Assembly: GCF_963662255.1 (NCBI RefSeq)
Contig: NC_085067.1
Coordinates: 10,045,648-10,109,647, forward strand
Direction: 5' to 3'
Length of the DNA stretch: 64,000 bases
DNA from: Cinclus cinclus
Taxonomy: Eukaryota; Chordata; Aves; Passeriformes; Cinclidae
Shown: positions 58,133 through 64,000 of the stretch, in pieces
Layout of the letters: the number at the start of each line of letters is the position of its first letter
Position numbering within the stretch: the stretch's first letter is position 1
The notes under the pieces: model-generated
The model's input: the letters and a program-made list of their open reading frames with translations, nothing else
What the model was told of the DNA's origin: nothing
Databases searched by the model: none
Translations under genes and position numbers: made by a program

Positions 58133-61100
58133 AGGCTCACTTTGAATGCAGCCAAAACGTCCATTGCAGAAACACAGAACTCCAATTTTTCTGTGGCTGC
58201 TGCTCCCAGTGCCCAGCAAGACCCTGGGAAACTCAATCCCTGAGTGGGGTGGTGCTGCTGGCTCCATCCCCCATGGTGATGCCTGGCGCTCACCAGCAGC
58301 AGCTGCTGGGGACAGGGCACTGACAGGTTTGAGCTCTCCAAATGTTCCATTTGAGCACCGGGGCTCCTGCCCCTTCTCCAGAGCTGCCCAACAACACCTG
58401 AGCAGGGAGCTGGGCTGGGGACTTTACTCCCCACCACAGACGCGTTTTCCACTGGGCAACTTGCAAACCTGTCCTGTTTCTTTTTCTTTCTTTCTTTCTT
58501 TTTTTTTTTTTCAGTCCAGAGAAGATTCGAAAAGTCCAAGAAAAAAGGAAAAAAGCCAACCAACCAACCGAACCACAATCCAAGGAGCTTCTCTACCTCA
58601 GCCAGCCAGAAGCTAACCAAAAGCGAAGGAGAGCTCTCTCCTGCTGTCCACTGCAGACAGCACAGTCTGTGTGAATGATGCTGGGGAGCAAGTGCAGTCT
58701 CTGATCACAAACTCTGCACCTCTTCTCTCTCTTTCTCTCCTGGAACCAGTCTTAAAGCTGCAGAACTCAATATTCAACACAAACAGAACAGACAACTGGG
58801 GACACAAGCATCAAAAAGTCACTTTAAGACATTACCAAACACAGTTTGGGGATTTGGAGTAGCGAAATCTCCTTGAAAAATATAATGAAAATACCACAAA
58901 AACATTTGCATTGAACCAGAAAGCCCTCAAAGAATCCCTAACCAAGTCTGTGGACATGTCCCCACAGCCCCCTGGCAGGTTCCAGTCCCTGTGCCAGGCT
59001 CCCAGCAGGTCCCACCCTCATCATGCACTGCCAGCCTCGCTCCTGCCTCTCAGCACAGCCACATTTGTGGAATTTAGATTTCCATAAGCAATATACCATC
59101 AGGATAAAAGAAAGCCATCTCCAAAGTGCTCACATGTCTGTGGTTCCCATTCCTCCCCAGCCCCTGTGCTACTCTTCCCAAAAAGGTTTTCAGAGCCTAT
59201 GAACCCCACACAACCATTAAATCCAAGGTCCAGCTCCAGGATTCATCTCTGAAATGAAACTGGAATAAATTTCTGCTGATCCTGGATCTTCCTGGGTGGT
59301 CAGAAGAGGTTCCTTTTTCCCCTCTCTACCATGTGCAGCCCAAAGTATCCCAGGAATCCATCCTGGGGAGTCCATCCTGGTTTTCTAGCCTCAGACATGG
59401 AACACACAACATCCTTGGCACTGCCTGGGTGTCCCAGCTAGCCAGAATCCTGTGTTTGCCTTCCCCATGGAGCTGGAATTCCATAGATCCCAGGGGTTGG
59501 GAGCACCCTGGCAGGATCCCAAGCTGGATGTTAAGCCCTGTGGTGTCAAACAGAGCAGGCAGAAATAAGGGAAAATGGGGTGCGGATAAAGTGGAGATTT
59601 CCAGCTCTACCACAGACTGGGCTGCGGGAGTCCAAGATGGAAGAATGGAAAGCACACATCCATGGATGACCAAGGACACAGGAGTGGAGCGTCAGCACAA
59701 GCTTTGTTCTCTTAGCCCTTTCTCAGGGCTGAAAGGAATGCAGGAATATATTGAAAATCCAGGAAGCAGCCAGATGGTCAAGAAACTGGAACAGGAGTTG
59801 GGAAGTCCCTGAGGTCACTTTTAAATCCTTTAAAAATTCATCAGATGAAGTGATGGCGTTAAAGATGTTTCTCCCTGGGCACAGCAATATTTGAACATCT
59901 AAAGCAAAGAAGAGCAGGGACTTTGGAGGAAATGATCCCATTTTCCCCAGGGCTGAGCCAGTGCCATTGTCCTCGGAGGGAGGCTGTGTGATCTCCAGCT
60001 GGATCCAAAGGGGACAGCAGAGCAAATAGAGCCCTGGTGTCACCTGGGAAACTCCTGGGTTATCTGATCCCCCATGAGGCACCAGCCAGGGGACACCACC
60101 AGCCTCCCAAAGAGGCTCCATTGCCATCTCGGGTCCTTTCCCATGGAGCTGTCCATGCTGCCTTCTTTCTCTAAGGAGGCAGCTAAGCGTGGTGGTTAGA
60201 CCTGGCTTAAGGTCTGGCATGGGAGAGGCTGAGCCAGACTAAATCCCCACTTTAAAGCCAGCACAGTTCAGGGAAGACAAAATCCTTGTGCTAGGAAAAG
60301 TCACTTTGTCCCTTGTCACCTGCATTCCCTGCTGCTAACAATAGCTTTAAAGATTTTTTTCTTTTTTAATTTGCTTTGTGCACAAACTTGGCACCTCGAG
60401 CGCAATCTGAGCCTGAGCAGAGCCTGCAGGGTTCCAAGGGCTCCTCTTGGCTCGGGAGGAGCTCGGAGGATGCACAGCTTGGCAAGGTGTGAAGGTTGAA
60501 GCTGCAGATATGAAGTACCCAGGTCAGGTTTAATCAGGCTCAGCTCAGGGGTGTGAAGAGAGCCAGGGCTTAGAGCAGGCTCAGGCTCAGGCTCGTCCTG
60601 TACTACAAACCAAGAGAAGTGGCCTTGGGAGGAGCCTCAGGATGGGGAAAAAGAAAGTTTGGTTCTTTTAAAAGAAGGCCCTCAAATAGATCCTCCCAGG
60701 GAGGCCAGTCCTGGAGGAAGTCTGTGTTTGCTGACTACTGATCCCAATCTTCATTGATCTCAAAGCCCCAAACCCCCAGGAAGGCACATTTGGGATATTT
60801 ATAAACAGGAGAGAGAGAGCAGAGGCTCCTGCTTGGCCTGCACAGGGCACTCACTGCTCTGGGCAGGTCGGGAGAGCCTCAGACATTTCCTCAGACTGGG
60901 CTGAGAGTGCAGTGAGCCCTAAAGCTCCCTCTGAGAGCTTTTCTGGGACACAGGAGGGATCCCACTTTCCTGGGTGGTTATCAGAAGTTTGACCTGGATT
61001 TTCCACACATATTTGTAGCAAATGAATCCATCGAAACAAATTCCAGCTTTCACAAGGATCTATGAACTGCAAACACAAAACCTGAACCCACACACGTGAG

Positions 61101-62489
61101 ATTTCACTGAACATCTGCTGGTGGGGATCCAGGTAAAAGCCAAATTGACCTCCAGGGACCATTGGCAGTCCTGACCCATCACATCCCCTCAGCACACCTT
61201 ATGGCATTTGGGCTCTATCTGATCATTTGTTGGCCTAAGCCTAAGAAAATGTTGCTCTAATTCAGGCAGGAAATGCAGGTCTGACACACACTGGGCTGGG
61301 ATACCAACAATAAAGCTCCTCATGGTGATCACTGAGTAAAAAAGCCTTTACAAACAGATCATTCTCAGCATTCAAAGACGAAACTGGGAAGAAAAAAAAA
61401 TCCTCTGCAAGGCAGAAAACAGATCCGAGTGACAACCTCATGTAATGTATGGCACCTCAGGAGCCACAAGATTCCACATTCAAGAACTACAAAGCATTTG
61501 GAGCTTCAGAAGGTTTTATGCTGGGGCTTTTTCCCACTTCTTGCAGTAAATTCACAATGAAAAAGCAGAGGAAAGGCACTTGTAAAGACACCACTTCTCT
61601 AAACAACTGCTGCTGCTTTGAATTCCAGCAGAAGGGGAGAGCTGAGGGTGCCAGGTCAGGTACAATACCCAAAACTTCTGTCTGGGAGCTGCACATGTGA
61701 GAGCACAGGCGGACAGAGAAATCAGAGATGTTGTTTGTTATTTTTGACATTTTGTTGTTTGTTATTTTTGAACCGTGGCTGGGGCTGATCCCCAGCTCAA
61801 AGCACCGGGAGGAGAGGACTGCCAGGACCTGAAAACTCCGTGTCTGTCCCCAGGGCAAGAGCAGCACTCACAAGGGGATAGAGACCCTTTCCACTCCAAA
61901 CAGGCTTAAAGTGCCCGATTAAAGAACCAGCACTGCTGACTCACTCAGATTTCCTCTCACCCAAGCTCCTCTCAGCTCCCAAACTCATCCTCACCTTCTG
62001 CAGACAAAAATCCCCAGATTTTTGCTGCCCTCTTCCACTTCCTGTCACTTCTGCCACCACCAGTTGTGTTTAACCAAGATAAGTAAAAAATTTTCTCTCT
62101 TCCAGGTTTGGAAAGCCTCTGAGTTGATGTGATAAAGTAAAAAAAAAAGGAAAGCCAACAACACAACAAAAATCTTTAATCTCTTCTCCCCTCTAACAAT
62201 TCACCTGGAAACATTAAAAAATTAGTTTGGGAATGGAAGTTTTATCCCTGGGGAGGCCCAGCCTCCCATTCCCTCCTGTGGGCCGAGCTCTTCTACAGGA
62301 CACCAGGTACAACCACAGTGTCCATCACACAAGGGTTCCCAAAAAAAGTCTTTTTCAGGTGACCAGGGTTTAGGAGAGGAAACCGACACAAAATCTCTAC
62401 AAAAGGCTGCTACAAAAGGAGGCTACAAAAACCTCTCAGATCTTCGTGAAGAAGGGAAGCTGAAGGAACATGCACATTGGGAATTGAGG

Positions 62490-62660
62490 CAGAGTTTTAT
62501 GGCAAAGGTGATCAACCTTTGGAACAAACACCCCAGGAGGGACACAGCCTGGGTGACCACAGGAGGGACATGTCCAGCCTGTCCCCAGGCCCTGGTGCCT
62601 CGCTGGAAGATGCTGGTGGAGTTAAAGGATGAAAACTCAGGGCTGTTGATGGATTGTTTC
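62490..62660 (+). mobile_element. Probable old CR1/L3-like LINE remnant
   Basis: GGCAAAGGTGATCAACCTTT and GGAACAAACACCCCAGGAGG resemble the conserved end of the ORF2 region found in older sauropsid CR1 copies. The rest is heavily diverged, so the limits are uncertain. Confidence 0.45.
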
Positions 62661-63319
62661 CCACACTGGATGTCACCCTGTGCCCACCAGGGATTCCTGC
62701 CAGCATGGAGAGGGGGCTCCTCCTGGCCCCCTTCCCAGAAATCAGCTTCTCCAGCAGTCAGGATGGACAAAGCCAGCAGGGAGCAGGTTCAGCTGAGCAC
62801 CCACGGCAGGTCCGGGGTGCCAGAGAGGCTTTGGAGCATCACCCACCCCTGCCCAGCCCCTCGCTCCTGGCTGCTCACACGCAAAAAGATCCCAATTCTC
62901 TTCCTCTGCAATACTCAGCTCATTTTTTTTTCCCTGATTACAACACGAGATCACTCAGAACTAAATGATGGGAACGAGGTCTTTGTTGACATCAAGAAAA
63001 AAAATTATCCCAGAGCTTTGAGCAGGGAGGAAATGTCACTCATGCACCCCCCCAACCCCCATAACACATCCCTAACACATTTCCCTGCTCTGTTGAGCCC
63101 TTTTCTCCTCTACTCACAGCTGCTGAGGGTTTGCTCACTGAGCCTGGCCAGCGGGGATTTTTCTGAGCTTCTGTTCATTCCCTCTTGTCCAGTTCCCTCC
63201 CCTGGGCAGGCATAAATCAGCCCTGGAGACACAAGCAGCAGCAATTCCTGGCACCCCAAACACCCTGGTTCACAAAACAATACACAGTGGATTATTCAGA
63301 GCACACCCTGCGTCACACA

Positions 63320-63490
63320 CCAGTAATTATAAACATGCAGTCTATCAAATAATGACAATTAACAGCGGATTTGACAGAGTAACACACTCCAAATAGCCTA
63401 GTGGTTGATTACGCCTTATTAATGAAATGCCAAAACACAGAGGGCTCTTAGCAGGACAATTAATTGCTCCCAATAAATCTGACTTCTGCC
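63320..63490. promoter_or_regulatory. AT-rich, repeat-free block (candidate conserved noncoding element)
   Basis: Dense in AGTAATTATAAAC, CAATTAACAG, TTATTAATGAAATGC and ACAATTAATTG, without a recognised repeat. It resembles neuronal conserved elements in composition. Function and conservation are inferred. Confidence 0.35.
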
Positions 63491-64000
63491 AGACCTCATC
63501 TTTAAAGGAGGCTTTGGGACATCTGGTGAGGGTTATTTTTTAAAGCAATGGCTGCTGGTTTCTACAGAAAATTCCCTGGGAGCTGGGAGGGCTGGAGCCA
63601 CCAACACACATGAGCAGAAGGGAATTAGAGATGAGGGCAACCCCAACACTGGAATTATTTTATATAAACTGGGGTGGATTGTGGTCTAAGATTCTAAACA
63701 AGATCTACTCCCAGCACTTCCCCTGCAAACATCCAGGGCCAGCAACATCCTTGGAAAAAATGTCCTCAGACACAATGGCCCAGATTCAAGGGAATCAGCA
63801 GCCAAAGAGGATCCCAGGCAGCTGGGAGAGGGGGAACAGACCCAAAGGGAGACCTGTCCCAAGCAGAGGTGTCCAGAGCCACCAGGCTGGCTGTCACTAA
63901 CCCAGGAACAGGCTGTGGTGACAAAGGGTGCCAGTGTGCCAATGGCTCCACTCCTGCAGAAACTGGAAACGTCAGCTGCCTTGGACACACAGGACCTGCA

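Larger units (their letters stand above)
55354..64000 (-). other. CALN1: CALN1 intron or upstream region before the MPFHH exon (partial)
   Basis: The acceptor just above 55353 implies an intron running right and off the window. No exon resembling the acidic and Pro-rich N-terminal extension of the long CALN1 isoform was recognised. Besides the CR1 fragments and one AT-rich block listed separately, I see nothing in 55354-55699, 55846-57164, 57239-58017, 58133-62489, 62661-63319 and 63491-64000. A TTTC and T-rich run sits at 58485-58512. Confidence 0.7.

Noticed and set aside
62484..63215. 243-codon open frame on the plus strand
   Set aside because: Its start overlaps what looks like an old LINE remnant and the rest shows no family pattern.
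55354..64000. Possible upstream CALN1 exon for the long N-terminus
   Set aside because: No frame on the minus strand ends with a fitting sequence followed by a donor in the right phase that I could recognise.

Overview
The window is vertebrate genomic DNA, almost certainly from a bird and probably a songbird. The reasons are many 3'-end copies of CR1 LINEs of avian type, no recognisable mammalian SINEs, compact intron-rich DNA of moderate GC, and three short exons with clean GT-AG splice sites. The only protein-coding gene I can support is CALN1 (calneuron-1, also called CaBP8), an EF-hand calcium sensor of neurons, on the minus strand.

Three CALN1 coding exons are visible, read from high to low coordinates. 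They are 55353-55229 (N-terminus, first 39 residues), 17894-17751 (EF-hand 1 and the start of EF-hand 2) and 2818-2706 (rest of EF-hand 2 and the linker after it). Splice phases match across both complete introns (phase 1, phase 1), and the third exon ends in phase 0. The C-terminal exons, including the membrane anchor, lie beyond position 1. Any more upstream exon lies beyond position 64000 or is not recognisable here. The complete introns are 37,334 bp and 14,932 bp, in keeping with the very long introns known for this gene.

The rest is intron. About 27 CR1 fragments lie in both orientations without clear bias. There are also many tandem repeats. The main ones are a G-rich TGGGA array (1478-1580), a 15/18-bp array full of GATA and E-box motifs with a perfect 135-bp internal duplication (4073-4850), a 12-bp array (14706-14885), a 67-bp array (21885-22078), a 24-bp array centred on CCATGG (24048-24968), a TGATCA-rich array (26112-26776), purine tracts (25672-25846, 28500-28895), a 24-bp array (33228-33412) and a TTTCC array (49607-49740). 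Several CpG-dense pockets (4905-5640, 22080-22450, 53280-53640) and AT-rich, repeat-free blocks (33880-34240, 39680-39930, 63320-63490) are candidate regulatory DNA.

I found no novel gene system. The best leads are structural. A pair of direct repeats brackets the in-frame EF-hand 1 exon. A CR1 tail overlaps the likely branch-point region of the 2818-2706 exon. The GATA/E-box array adjoins a CpG-rich island. The species call, the CR1 edges and all regulatory calls are by eye only.
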